This document shows, one piece after another, positions 16,716-25,875 of a stretch of 64,000 nt of DNA. The first letter of the stretch is position 1. Each line of letters begins with the position of its first letter. Source of the stretch: Curtobacterium flaccumfaciens (lineage in GTDB: Bacteria > Actinomycetota > Actinomycetes > Actinomycetales > Microbacteriaceae); NCBI RefSeq assembly GCF_013359815.1, contig NZ_JABMCF010000029.1:1-64000 (forward strand), in the 5' to 3' direction. Under the pieces are notes generated by a model, which was not told where the DNA came from, did not search any database, and saw only the letters and a program-made list of their open reading frames with translations. Both the position numbers and the translations under genes were made by a program.

Positions 16716-19700
16716 GTGACCTCACCGCGTCCCGCCGTCCGTCCCAGGTCGTTCCGCCGAGCGGCCGTCAGCGCCACCGCCGGCGCACTGACCGCCGCCA
16801 CGCTGCTGGCGTTCGCCGTCACCCCGGCGCACGCCGCGACCTCGGACACCCCGCGCTCACCGGCCGATCCGACCGCTGCGGTGGCCGCACCGCAGGAACA
16901 GCCTGGAGGCTCGTCCCGCGTCGGTCCGGCCGCGGACGGCGTGCAGGTGGGTTCCGGCTCCTACGCGCCGGCCCCGCCGGACGAGATCACGGACATCGCC
17001 GACGTGCGGAAGACGCTGGACCAGCGGCTGTACATCGACCCGTCGAAGGCCGGCGAGCCGGTGCCGACGAACCAGTGGTGGACGGACCTGCTGGTCAGCA
17101 AGTACTCCGGCGACATGTGGGCGTACCCGTTCGTCTCGTCGAACAGTGCCGCAGGCACGAAGCTCACGATCCCGACGCGGTGGAACAACGACGGCACGGC
17201 GATGCGCCTGGAGTCCCCCGTGACGGTGGGCGGGACGGTGGAGCCGACCCCCGACGCGAGCGACCGCACCCTCGCCGACTTCGAGGACGGCCTGCCCGAC
17301 GGCTGGACCGCGACCGGTGACGCCTTCACCGCCACCGCCACCGGGACGGCCGCCGGGCAGAGCGCGGTCTCCGGGTGGCTCGGCGGACGCTTCCTGAACT
17401 CGTTCAGCGACGAGGACGGCGACGGCGCGACCGGCACGCTCACGTCGCCAGCGTTCACGATCGACCGTTCGACCCTGGCGTTCCTGGTCGGCGGTGGCCG
17501 GCACCCCGACCACGAAGCCGTGCAGCTCCTGGTCGACGGCGACGTCGTGGCGAGCAGCACCGGGACGGACAGCGAGCAGCTGCGCTGGGACAGCTGGGAC
17601 GTCTCCGCCCACCGAGGGCAGTCCGCGCAGCTGCGGATCGTCGACGACCTGCGGGCGGGGTGGGCACACGTGCTGGTCGACCAGGTCCTGCTCACCGACG
17701 CCCCGGACGGTCTCGCCGACCGCTTCGCGACCACGTTCCGGGCGAAGCAGGCCGATGTGCTCCGCTGGGGCGACTGGAACGTCAGCTGGCGGATGCCGCA
17801 GGACGGCCCGGGCGGGCAGTACATGGACGTCACGAGCGTGCAGGGTTCGCCGTACGAGTGGTTCGAGTTCCACGGCATGACCCCGCGCCTCACCCTGCAG
17901 GACGGTGCCGAGATCACCGACGGAGACGGCGAACCGCTCGACCTGCCGGTGACGACGGACCGGTTCGAGATCCGCCAGGACGGCCACGTCTTCGGCGTGC
18001 ACGCCCCCGACGGGACGACCTTCACCCGTGTCGGCAACGCGCTGGAGGCCTCGTCCGGCACGCCCTACCTGGTGCTCAGCGCGGTACCCGAGCAGGGGCT
18101 GTCCCTCGACGACCTGCACCGCACCGCGTTCGCGGTCCCCCGCGACACGACGATGACGTACTCGTACGACCCGGCGGCGGCGAACGTCCGCCAGCAGTGG
18201 TCGATCCGTACCGACACGCTGCAGGGCGACAACCACGACACCGTGCAGGGCTGGCTGCAGCACCAGTACGCCGACGCCACCACGAACCTGCGCTTCACCG
18301 GCGCCACCTACGAGACCCCGCGCGGCACCATGCGGACCACCGTCGGCCACGACGGCTGGACCCTGGACTACGCGTTCACGGGCATCACACCGATCGGTGC
18401 CACGCCCGAGGCGGTCGGCGACGACCCGTACTCCGAGGAGGTCATGCGCGAGTACCTGCACGAGTACGCCGCGAAGACGACGTACGGCGGGGACACCTAC
18501 TGGGGCGGCAAGGACGTCCTGCAGCTCGCCGAGTACATGACGATCGCGCGGCAGATCGGTGCCACCGAGGACGCCCGGACGCTGCAGGACACCCTCGAGC
18601 GCGCCCTGACCGACTGGTACACGTACACGGACGGCGAAGCGGAGCACTTCTTCGCGATGTACCCGACGTGGAAGGCCCTGATCGGGTTCGCCGACTCGTA
18701 CGGGTCGGCCCAGTTCAACGACAACCACTTCCACTACGGGTACTTCGCCGTCGCGACCGCCATGCTCGGCCGGGTCGACCACGAGTGGGTCGCGAAGTAC
18801 CAGGGCATGGCGACACTCGTCGCGAAGCAGTACGCGAACTGGGACCGCGACGACGCCCGGTTCCCGCACATGCGCACGTTCGGCGTCTGGGAGGGCCGGT
18901 CGAACGCCGGTGGCGTGTCGTCACCCGGCGGCAACAACCAGGAGTCGTCGTCCGAGGCGATCCAGTCCGAGGCGGGGCTCTTCCTGCTCGGCTCGGTCCT
19001 CGGCGACGACGAGATGCAGGCCGCCGGTGCCGTGCAGTACGTCACCGAGCGGGCCGCCGTCCGCGACTACTGGCAGAACGTCCGCGGCAACCCCGCCTCG
19101 GCGTCGTACGACGGCAACGGCGCGTTCCCGGACGAGTACGAGCACGGGCAGGCGGGGATCCTGTTCGACTCCGGGCAGGCCCACGCGACGTACTTCTCCG
19201 GCGACCCCGCCTGGATCTCCGGCATCCAGTGGATGCCGATCGCCCCGTGGTTCGACTACTTCGGCTGGGACCCGGGCTTCTCGAAGGCCCTGATGCGCGA
19301 GATGATGGTCGCCCGCCCGGAGTCCATCGGGCAGGCCGGCGTCACCGACGGCAACGCGGCACGCATCCAGATGCTCACGAAGAAGTGGTGGGGCGTCGGC
19401 AGCTACGGCGACGTGAAGATCACCCGCGACCGCCCGGCCGCGATCGGTGAGCTGCAGGACGCGATCCGCGCGGTCGAGACGAACCACCCCGGGTACATCA
19501 CCCGACGAACCGCTGCGAACCCCCTGTACGACCCGGCCACCGACACCCTGCTGGTGAGCGTGGAGGACGACGGACGGGTGGTGTTCCCGGACCGGTACTG
19601 GACCCCGGAGAACCTGCCCGACTCGCTGGTGCCCACTGAGCTCGACGGTCCCACCGCCGACCGGAAGCCCCAGGACTGGCCGACGCCGTCCCCGCTGATG

Positions 19701-22187
19701 CCGTTCCTGGTGGACGACTTCCGCGCCGACACCGCGACCATCGACCAGCTGTACGGCGTCGACCTCACCGACCACACCCCGGGCGAGGACACCGAGCACG
19801 CCGCGCGGGTGTTCAGCGGCATGGGTGACGCCCTCGGCAACGTCGTGCTCGGGTTCCTCGGGCAGTACGACCCGGACACCTACGCCGACGTGCACGCCGC
19901 ACTGTGGGCGGCCGACGACCCGGCCGTGACCGGACAGTCGATGGCCGGCCTCGTCTACCACCAGGCGATGTCGAACCGGACCGTCGGCACCGAGGTCACC
20001 GACCGGCACACCTCGGACCCGCTCAGCCAGGTGTTCCGCGCACCGGACGGCACGATCAGCTACGTGCTCGACAACCCCGACACCGTGCAGCACACGTACG
20101 ACGTCTACGAGGGCACCGAGGTGATCGGCCAGATCGCGGTCCCGGCGCAGACGCAGATCACCTCGCACCTGGACGCGCGGCTCACCGAGGTGGTCGTCAG
20201 CGCCCCGGGAGCCCCGAAGACGATCGTCCCCGGTGCGACCACGACCTTCACCGCCACCGGCTACGACCAGTACGGCGCCACCGTCGCGCTGGACGACGTC
20301 ACCTGGTCGACCGACACCGGCACGATCAGCGCCGACGGCGTCCACCGTGCATCGGAGCGCGCGGAGCGGGCGACCGTCACCGCCACGATCGGCGGCGTGC
20401 ACGGGTCGTACGCCTTCCGGGTCGCACCGGCACCGGTCCTCACCGGGTTCGACGTCACGCCCGGCTTCGACCGGCTCGTCGTCGGGACGCCACAGCGGTT
20501 CCGTGCCGCCGGCCACGACCAGTACGGCGACCCGGCGGCCCTGCCCGCCGACGTCACCTGGTCGTACACCGGTGCCGGAAGCGCCGGGAACGACGGCACC
20601 GTGACGACCACCGCCGCGGGCTCCGGGTACGTCGTCGCGACCGGTGGCGGTGTCGAGGGCTCGGCGGTCGTCGCCTCGGTGACGTCGATCCCCGACGCCG
20701 CAGCGGGTGCCGACGTCGACGCGAGCTCCTCGGACGGCGGGAACGTCGCCGGGAAGGCCGTCGACGGGGATCGCAGCACCCGGTGGGAGAGCGCGCACGG
20801 TGTGGACGAGGTCGACTACACGATCGACCTCGGGCGGCTGACCGACGTCGACACCGTGCGGGTGGACTGGGAGAACGCCGCCGCCGCACGGTACGTGCTG
20901 CAGGTCCGGGACACCGCCGACGACCCCTGGCGCGACGTGCGGACCGTCGACAAGACCACCGCCGACGCGGACACGGTGGCCGTGGGCGAGACCGCCCGGT
21001 TCGTGCGCCTGCACCTGACCGACCGCCTCACCGGGTACGGCTACTCCATCTGGGAGGTGCACGTGTCCGGCACCCCGGCGGCCTCGACCGTCGACGTCGA
21101 GGACGTGCTCGTCGCGCCGCGCACCGCGACCGTCCGCACCGGTGACACGGTCCGGATGGTGGCCTACGGGTTCGACCACGACGGGTTCGGCGGGCGGCTC
21201 GCCGCGGACCATCCGGAGTGGACCGTCGACGGTGGCGGCGGGGTCGACCCGGACGGTGTCGTCACCGCAGCGGCCGAGGGCGGTGTGACCGCGACGGTCA
21301 CGGCCACCGTGCCGGGAGCATCCGGGACGGCCACCGTCACGACCCTCGGCGAGGCGACCGACGGTGACGACGACGACGGAACGGCACCCGCCCGCGCTCG
21401 CGACGTGGCCGCCGGCAAGCCCGTCACCACCTCGTCGGACGAGCGCGGCGACCTGTCCGGCGGCAATGCGGTGGACGGCGACGCCCGGACCCGGTGGGCG
21501 AGCGCAGCACGCGACGGTGAGTGGTTGGCGGTCGACCTCCGGCAGGTCGTGCCGATCGACCAGGTGCAGCTCGACTGGGAGGCCGCGTGGGCCGAGGCCT
21601 ACCGCGTCCAGGTCCGCGACGACGAAGACGCCCCCTGGCGGACCGTCGCGGAAGAAGCCCACGGGACCGGCGGCGACGTGATCCACCGGCTGGAGGGCGA
21701 CGACGTCACCGGCCGCTGGGTCCGGGTCGTCGCGGACCGCCGGCACACCGCGTTCGGCGTCTCCCTCTGGGACCTCCGCGTCACCTCGACGCAGGGCGAA
21801 CCGACGCCGGACCTGGCACGACGGGCGACCGTGTCGTCATCGGCCGACGAGGGGGACGGCGTCCCCGCACGGAACGCCGTGGACGGCGACCCGGGATCGC
21901 GCTGGGCGAGCGGGCACACCGACGACCAGTGGCTCGCCGTCGACCTCGGCGCACCGCACCGCCTGCACGGCGCGGTGCTCCGCTGGGAGGACGCCTTCGG
22001 ACGCTCCTACCGGATCGAGGCGCGGAACGCGGGCGACGACGGGTGGACGACGCTCGCCGCCGAGACCGACGGTGACGGCGGGACCGACCGGCACGCCCTG
22101 GACGGCTCGTGGCGGTACGTCCGCGTGCACGGTGTCGAACGGGCGACCCCGTACGGCTACTCGCTGTACGACCTCGAGATCCGGTAG
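16716..22187 (+). CDS. Secreted GH81 endo-beta-1,3-glucanase with Ig-like and F5/8C carbohydrate-binding domains
   Basis: An 1823-aa protein. GTG start with ACAGGAG 5 nt upstream; signal peptide ending near THE A-H-A at about residue 40. The GH81 catalytic region begins TNQWWTDLLVSKY and runs to about 1145. Candidate catalytic residues are Asp669 (FNDNHFHYG) and Glu743/Glu747 (GNNQESSSEAI), with spacing as in characterised GH81 enzymes. It would cut beta-1,3-glucans such as fungal wall glucan, laminarin or callose. A roughly 155-residue beta-sandwich (about 181-335; FEDGLPDGW to VDQVLLTD) resembling domains attached to GH32 levanases interrupts the GH81 N-terminal part. Three Ig-like repeats (about 1155-1240, 1243-1325, 1456-1548) and three F5/8C modules (about 1325-1455, 1562-1690, 1695-1823) follow. 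No sorting signal is present, so it is probably free or glycan-bound. Confidence 0.92.
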   Translation: MTSPRPAVRPRSFRRAAVSATAGALTAATLLAFAVTPAHAATSDTPRSPADPTAAVAAPQEQPGGSSRVGPAADGVQVGSGSYAPAPPDEITDIADVRKTLDQRLYIDPSKAGEPVPTNQWWTDLLVSKYSGDMWAYPFVSSNSAAGTKLTIPTRWNNDGTAMRLESPVTVGGTVEPTPDASDRTLADFEDGLPDGWTATGDAFTATATGTAAGQSAVSGWLGGRFLNSFSDEDGDGATGTLTSPAFTIDRSTLAFLVGGGRHPDHEAVQLLVDGDVVASSTGTDSEQLRWDSWDVSAHRGQSAQLRIVDDLRAGWAHVLVDQVLLTDAPDGLADRFATTFRAKQADVLRWGDWNVSWRMPQDGPGGQYMDVTSVQGSPYEWFEFHGMTPRLTLQDGAEITDGDGEPLDLPVTTDRFEIRQDGHVFGVHAPDGTTFTRVGNALEASSGTPYLVLSAVPEQGLSLDDLHRTAFAVPRDTTMTYSYDPAAANVRQQWSIRTDTLQGDNHDTVQGWLQHQYADATTNLRFTGATYETPRGTMRTTVGHDGWTLDYAFTGITPIGATPEAVGDDPYSEEVMREYLHEYAAKTTYGGDTYWGGKDVLQLAEYMTIARQIGATEDARTLQDTLERALTDWYTYTDGEAEHFFAMYPTWKALIGFADSYGSAQFNDNHFHYGYFAVATAMLGRVDHEWVAKYQGMATLVAKQYANWDRDDARFPHMRTFGVWEGRSNAGGVSSPGGNNQESSSEAIQSEAGLFLLGSVLGDDEMQAAGAVQYVTERAAVRDYWQNVRGNPASASYDGNGAFPDEYEHGQAGILFDSGQAHATYFSGDPAWISGIQWMPIAPWFDYFGWDPGFSKALMREMMVARPESIGQAGVTDGNAARIQMLTKKWWGVGSYGDVKITRDRPAAIGELQDAIRAVETNHPGYITRRTAANPLYDPATDTLLVSVEDDGRVVFPDRYWTPENLPDSLVPTELDGPTADRKPQDWPTPSPLMPFLVDDFRADTATIDQLYGVDLTDHTPGEDTEHAARVFSGMGDALGNVVLGFLGQYDPDTYADVHAALWAADDPAVTGQSMAGLVYHQAMSNRTVGTEVTDRHTSDPLSQVFRAPDGTISYVLDNPDTVQHTYDVYEGTEVIGQIAVPAQTQITSHLDARLTEVVVSAPGAPKTIVPGATTTFTATGYDQYGATVALDDVTWSTDTGTISADGVHRASERAERATVTATIGGVHGSYAFRVAPAPVLTGFDVTPGFDRLVVGTPQRFRAAGHDQYGDPAALPADVTWSYTGAGSAGNDGTVTTTAAGSGYVVATGGGVEGSAVVASVTSIPDAAAGADVDASSSDGGNVAGKAVDGDRSTRWESAHGVDEVDYTIDLGRLTDVDTVRVDWENAAAARYVLQVRDTADDPWRDVRTVDKTTADADTVAVGETARFVRLHLTDRLTGYGYSIWEVHVSGTPAASTVDVEDVLVAPRTATVRTGDTVRMVAYGFDHDGFGGRLAADHPEWTVDGGGGVDPDGVVTAAAEGGVTATVTATVPGASGTATVTTLGEATDGDDDDGTAPARARDVAAGKPVTTSSDERGDLSGGNAVDGDARTRWASAARDGEWLAVDLRQVVPIDQVQLDWEAAWAEAYRVQVRDDEDAPWRTVAEEAHGTGGDVIHRLEGDDVTGRWVRVVADRRHTAFGVSLWDLRVTSTQGEPTPDLARRATVSSSADEGDGVPARNAVDGDPGSRWASGHTDDQWLAVDLGAPHRLHGAVLRWEDAFGRSYRIEARNAGDDGWTTLAAETDGDGGTDRHALDGSWRYVRVHGVERATPYGYSLYDLEIR

Positions 22188-22246
22188 CGCTGACGCCCCC
22201 GCTTCACGCACACTCGACCGAACAGCCGACAACCGACGGAGACACG

Positions 22247-22603
22247 ATGTCGCAACCGCTCGAATCGCTCATGCACGCCAACCTGTTCGAGGTGTTCGGG
22301 GAACGGGACCCCGAGCGCCGCCGCGCCGCGATAGAGCGGACCTACGCCCCGGACGTTGAGTTCCTGGACCCCGACGAGGTCGTCACCGGCCACGACGCCC
22401 TGCACGCCAAGGCGCAGCGCCTGCTCGACGACGCCCCCGGGTTCGTGTTCTCGCCGGCCGGCCCGGTCTACGAGAACCACGGGATGGGGTACCTCGCCTT
22501 GCACTTCGGCCCCGAGGGAGCACCGCCCGTCGTGTCCGGCATGGACATCTGCTTCATCGAGGGCGACGTCATCGCGAAGGTCTACACGCTGCTGACCGCC
22601 TGA
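22247..22603 (+). CDS. SnoaL/NTF2-like protein
   Basis: A 118-aa protein with the alpha+beta cone pattern of NTF2-like proteins (ERTYAPDVEFLDPDEVVTGH, later GMDICFIEGDVIAKVY). Such proteins include small isomerases and hydrolases and many of unknown role. It starts at the ATG at 22247, 59 nt after the glucanase gene. It has no partner suggesting a substrate. The dispersed palindrome follows 55 nt downstream. Confidence 0.8.
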   Translation: MSQPLESLMHANLFEVFGERDPERRRAAIERTYAPDVEFLDPDEVVTGHDALHAKAQRLLDDAPGFVFSPAGPVYENHGMGYLALHFGPEGAPPVVSGMDICFIEGDVIAKVYTLLTA

Positions 22604-22658
22604 CCACCGCCCGCAGGCGGTGGCGATCGGGCGTGAGCGATGCGGTCACCGCGAGCGG

Positions 22659-22708
22659 CTGACGGACGGGAGGCCCGGTGCCAGCTGGCACCGGGCCTCC
22701 AGTCCGCC
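22659..22708. terminator. Dispersed palindrome after the SnoaL-like gene
   Basis: Left arm CTGACGGACGGGAGGCCC, centre GGTGCCAGCTGGCACC, right arm GGGCCTCCAGTCCGCC with two mismatches. It mixes the two arm variants (GGGAGG on the left, CCTCCAG on the right). It lies between two rightward genes. Confidence 0.8.
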
Positions 22709-22765
22709 TGTCGGCACGGCCGATTCGTTGCCTGATCGAGACACCGGTCCGGTCCGTCGTACGGC

Positions 22766-23122
22766 ATGGTTGACCCACCGATGGCAGGCAGGACGGAGCA
22801 CACGGTGGAACGAGCGGTGGGGTGGGCGAATCCGCGTCCGTGGACGCTGATCGCCGTCGCGGTACTGGTGGGCTGGGCGGTCGTGACGGCACTGCTGTTC
22901 CCGGTCACGGGGATGGACGAGCACGAGGGGCCCGGCGACCAGATCTGGCGGACCTCGTCGAGCACGCTCGGAGTGCCGCTCTCGCCGGAGTGGGACGTCC
23001 TCGTCTGGCTCGCCGCGCTCGCGCTGGTGCCGGTCGTCGTCGTCGGGCTCGCGTTCCTGCTCCGCCGCCGACGACCGCACACCGCGCCCGTCAGTCCGTC
23101 GCCGGGTGGCCCTGTCCGCTGA
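22766..23122 (+). CDS. Small two-segment membrane protein, unknown function
   Basis: 118 aa with hydrophobic segments at about 27-47 and 80-100 and a basic C-terminal tail (LLRRRRRPH). Not recognised. ATG 22766 gives the longest form; ATG 22781 (MAGRTEH) is equally plausible. Its last 32 nt overlap the end of the convergent NmrA-type gene. Confidence 0.6.
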   Translation: MVDPPMAGRTEHTVERAVGWANPRPWTLIAVAVLVGWAVVTALLFPVTGMDEHEGPGDQIWRTSSSTLGVPLSPEWDVLVWLAALALVPVVVVGLAFLLRRRRPHTAPVSPSPGGPVR

Positions 23123-24011
23123 GGTGTGCGCGGAGCACGTCACGGACACTCGTCCACGACTGCACGCCGTAGCGGTCGTTGTCGACGTGGTGCAGCTGCG
23201 CCTGCCCGCTGAACATGCTCACGAAGTACTGCATCCCCTGCCAGGCCGGGAACGTCTCGTCCGGGTCCTTCGACAGGCGCCGGCCGACGGCGCTCATCGC
23301 GGACAGGGTGCCGGTGGTGCCGGCCCACTGCAGCCGGAAGCGCTCCCCCGTCAGCTCGCTCATGGTGCGTGCGACGTCGCGTGCGGTGACCTGGTCGCCC
23401 GCCATCTCGATCACCCGCGGAGCATCGTCGTCCAGGGCGGCGAGGGCCGTGACGCGGGCGACGTCGTCCTTCGTGGTGAAGTCGAGCACCTGGTCCGCCG
23501 ACGACCAGAACAGCACGAGCCGACGGCCGGACAGGATCATCGGGGCCTCGCCGGTCAGCAGGTCGGTGAACATGCCGGTCAGGATCGAGGTCGCCTGCAC
23601 CGGGGCCGCATCGAGGTCGGCGGCGAACTCGCGCCGCAGCTCGAAGTTGCGGTTGGTGCCGGGTGTGATCCGCCGGTAGTCAGCCGAGTAGTCGGACGGG
23701 ATGAACCGCCGGACGCCCGCCGCCACGGTCGCCGCGAGCAGCGCGCGCTGGGCGTCGACGATCACAGGGCGGGTCCCGCTCACGGCGGAGACCACGACGT
23801 CGGCGCCGCTGACGGCCCGGGTCAGGGCCTCGTGGTCGCCGTACTCGGCGGCGACGACGTCGACACGGGGGTCGTCGCCGAAGCGCTCTCCGGCGGTCCT
23901 GCTGCCGGGCCGGGTGAGGACCCGGACCCGCACGTCGTGCTGGGTGAGCTCGCGGACGATGCGGTGCCCGAGGTCGCCGGTGGCGCCGGCGACGAGGATG
24001 GTGGTGGTCAT
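23091..24011 (-). CDS. NmrA-like NAD(P)-binding oxidoreductase
   Basis: A 306-aa atypical short-chain dehydrogenase fold with the dinucleotide motif VAGATGDLGHRIV at the N-terminus. RRFIPSDYSADYRR follows in place of a catalytic Tyr-x-x-x-Lys, so a redox-sensing or isoflavone-reductase-like role is possible. It overlaps the stop of the upstream MarR gene by 4 nt (ATGA), forming a two-gene regulator/enzyme unit. Confidence 0.87.
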   Translation of the reverse strand: MTTTILVAGATGDLGHRIVRELTQHDVRVRVLTRPGSRTAGERFGDDPRVDVVAAEYGDHEALTRAVSGADVVVSAVSGTRPVIVDAQRALLAATVAAGVRRFIPSDYSADYRRITPGTNRNFELRREFAADLDAAPVQATSILTGMFTDLLTGEAPMILSGRRLVLFWSSADQVLDFTTKDDVARVTALAALDDDAPRVIEMAGDQVTARDVARTMSELTGERFRLQWAGTTGTLSAMSAVGRRLSKDPDETFPAWQGMQYFVSMFSGQAQLHHVDNDRYGVQSWTSVRDVLRAHLSGQGHPATD

Positions 24012-24601
24012 GGGCGGGGCCTCACTGCAGTGGTGGTCGACGTGGTCGTCGCGGTGCGCCGTCGGGATCGCTCCGGGACGGCGAGGGGGTGCTGGAACGT
24101 GGGGTCTGCCTGGTCCGGCCCGGCGGGGCCGAGCCCGGCGGTGAGCGCGACGCGGGCCAGCAGCCGGCGCAGCGTCGTCTGCTCGTCGTCGTCGAGGTGC
24201 CGCATGAGCACGTCCTCGGCGCCGCGCAGGGCGGACCGCGTCCGGGCGAGCAGGGCACGCCCGGCGTCGGTGGGGTGGACCTGCCGGACCCGCCGGTCCG
24301 TCGGGGCGGGGCGACGTTCGACGAACCCGCCCGCCTCGAGCGCGTCGACGATGTAGGTCATCTGGGTCTTGTCGATCCCGAGGCGCTGCGCGAGCCCGAG
24401 TTGCGACGACGGCTCCTCGGTGGTGGTCGCGACGAGCACCTGGTAGCCACGGGGACCCCCCGGCACGTCGGCGACCGCCTCACTGCCCAGCCGTGTGAAG
24501 CCCTGGAGCGCCAGCGGCAGCGCCCACCCGAGTTCGGATTCGATGCCCTCGGCACCCCAGTCGATCTCGGGGAGTGCATCGGTCGGCGTCGGACTGTCCA
24601 T
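24008..24601 (-). CDS. MarR-family transcriptional regulator
   Basis: A 197-aa protein. The winged helix spans about 55-150 (LAQRLGIDKTQMTYIVDAL, then EAGGFVERRPAPTDRRVRQV). The C-terminus carries an Arg/Thr-rich tail of about 25 residues not needed for the fold. The start at 24601 is supported by TACGGT (minus strand, 24609-24614) 7 nt upstream. It is divergent from an epoxide hydrolase gene and probably controls both directions through the operator at 24620-24634. Confidence 0.9.
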   Translation of the reverse strand: MDSPTPTDALPEIDWGAEGIESELGWALPLALQGFTRLGSEAVADVPGGPRGYQVLVATTTEEPSSQLGLAQRLGIDKTQMTYIVDALEAGGFVERRPAPTDRRVRQVHPTDAGRALLARTRSALRGAEDVLMRHLDDDEQTTLRRLLARVALTAGLGPAGPDQADPTFQHPLAVPERSRRRTATTTSTTTAVRPRP

Positions 24602-24608
24602 ACCGGAG

Positions 24609-24634
24609 ACCGTACCGGAACAAGATCGTCTTGT
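24609..24634. promoter_or_regulatory. MarR promoter and operator
   Basis: The minus-strand -10 box TACGGT (24609-24614) abuts the inverted repeat ACAAGA-TCG-TCTTGT (24620-24634). The repeat overlaps the core promoter of the MarR gene and lies 60 nt before the epoxide hydrolase start, a typical autoregulatory position. A second AAGATCATCT half-site follows at 24638-24647. Confidence 0.6.
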
Positions 24635-24693
24635 GCAAAGATCATCTGCGATCAAGACGGACAGCCGTCACGACGCCGAGCACCGAGGACCCC

Positions 24694-25875
24694 ATGTCGG
24701 ACACCGCAGCCATCACCCCGTTCACCCTCGACGTCCCCCAGGCGGAACTCGACGACCTGCGCCGCCGTCTCCTGACCACCCGCTGGCCCGATGCCGAGAC
24801 CGTCGAGGACACCTCGCAGGGACCCCGACTCGAGAAGGTCCGCGCCCTCGTCGAACGCTGGACGACGGAGTACGACTGGCGCCGGACCGAGGCGCTGCTG
24901 AACGACTGGGGCCAGTACACGACCCACATCGACGGGCTCGAGGTCCACTTCCTGCACGTCCGGTCCGCCGTCCCCGGTGCCCGTCCGCTCCTGCTCACCC
25001 ACGGCTGGCCCGGTTCCGTCCTGGAGTTCCGCCACGCGATCGGTCCGCTGACCGACCCGGTGGCGCACGGCGGCGACGCGGCGGACGCGTTCCACGTCGT
25101 GATCCCGAGCCTGCCCGGGTTCGGCTTCTCCGGGAAGCCGACGACGACCGGGTGGAACACCGCCCGGACCGCGAGGGCCTGGTCGGTGCTGATGTCCCGG
25201 CTCGGGTACGCGGACTGGTTCGCCCAGGGCGGCGACCTCGGCGCCACCGTCACCGCGGAGCTCGCGGCCCTGCAGGCCGCCGGGGACATCGGGCTCGCCG
25301 GGATCCACCTCAACATGGCGCTGTTCATGCCGACCGACGACGAAGCCCGGAACGCCTCCCCCGACGAGCAGGTCATGCTGCAGGAGAGCGGCCACTACTG
25401 GCGGGAGCTGTCGGCCTACTCGCAGCAGATGTCGACCCGCCCGCAGACCATCGGGTACTCGTTGGCGGACTCCCCCGTCGGGCTGGCGTCGTGGATCTAC
25501 GCGATGTTCCAGGACGTCGGCGGCTCCCACGACGAACACGGCGATGCCGAACGGCTCTTCCCGCTCGACGAGATCATCGACGACGTCATGCTGTACTGGC
25601 TGCCGAACACCGCTGCGTCCTCGGCGCGCGTCTACTGGGAGGCGACGCGGACCGGCTGGGCCACTCCCGGGACGGTCGAGGAACCGCTGACCCTGCCGGT
25701 CGGGCTGAGTATCATGCCCGGCGAGTACGTCCGCCGGTCGCGCCGCTGGGCAGCGCGCCGGTACACGGACCTGGTGTTCTTCAACGAGGTCGCGCGCGGC
25801 GGGCACTTCGCGATGCTCGAACAGCCGGAGCTGCTCGTCGACGACGTCCGTGCGACGTTCCGCGGGCTCCGGTGA
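24694..25875 (+). CDS. Epoxide hydrolase (alpha/beta hydrolase with EHN domain)
   Basis: A 393-aa enzyme that would open epoxides to vicinal diols. The N-terminal EHN region (ITPFTLDVPQAELDDLRRRL) precedes the hydrolase fold. HGWPGS supplies the oxyanion region, Asp181 in QGGDLGA is the nucleophile and His371 in GGHFAM the general base. ATG at 24694 is chosen because upstream in-frame residues would cross the MarR operator. Its last 95 nt overlap the end of the convergent signal peptidase gene. Divergent MarR control suggests a detoxification role. Confidence 0.9.
   Translation: MSDTAAITPFTLDVPQAELDDLRRRLLTTRWPDAETVEDTSQGPRLEKVRALVERWTTEYDWRRTEALLNDWGQYTTHIDGLEVHFLHVRSAVPGARPLLLTHGWPGSVLEFRHAIGPLTDPVAHGGDAADAFHVVIPSLPGFGFSGKPTTTGWNTARTARAWSVLMSRLGYADWFAQGGDLGATVTAELAALQAAGDIGLAGIHLNMALFMPTDDEARNASPDEQVMLQESGHYWRELSAYSQQMSTRPQTIGYSLADSPVGLASWIYAMFQDVGGSHDEHGDAERLFPLDEIIDDVMLYWLPNTAASSARVYWEATRTGWATPGTVEEPLTLPVGLSIMPGEYVRRSRRWAARRYTDLVFFNEVARGGHFAMLEQPELLVDDVRATFRGLR

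Noticed and set aside
18921..21746. 941-codon open frame on the minus strand inside the GH81 gene
   Set aside because: High GC keeps the antisense frame open. Its residues are Val/Gly/Asp/Arg-biased, no domain is visible, and the sense strand is an obvious multi-domain enzyme.
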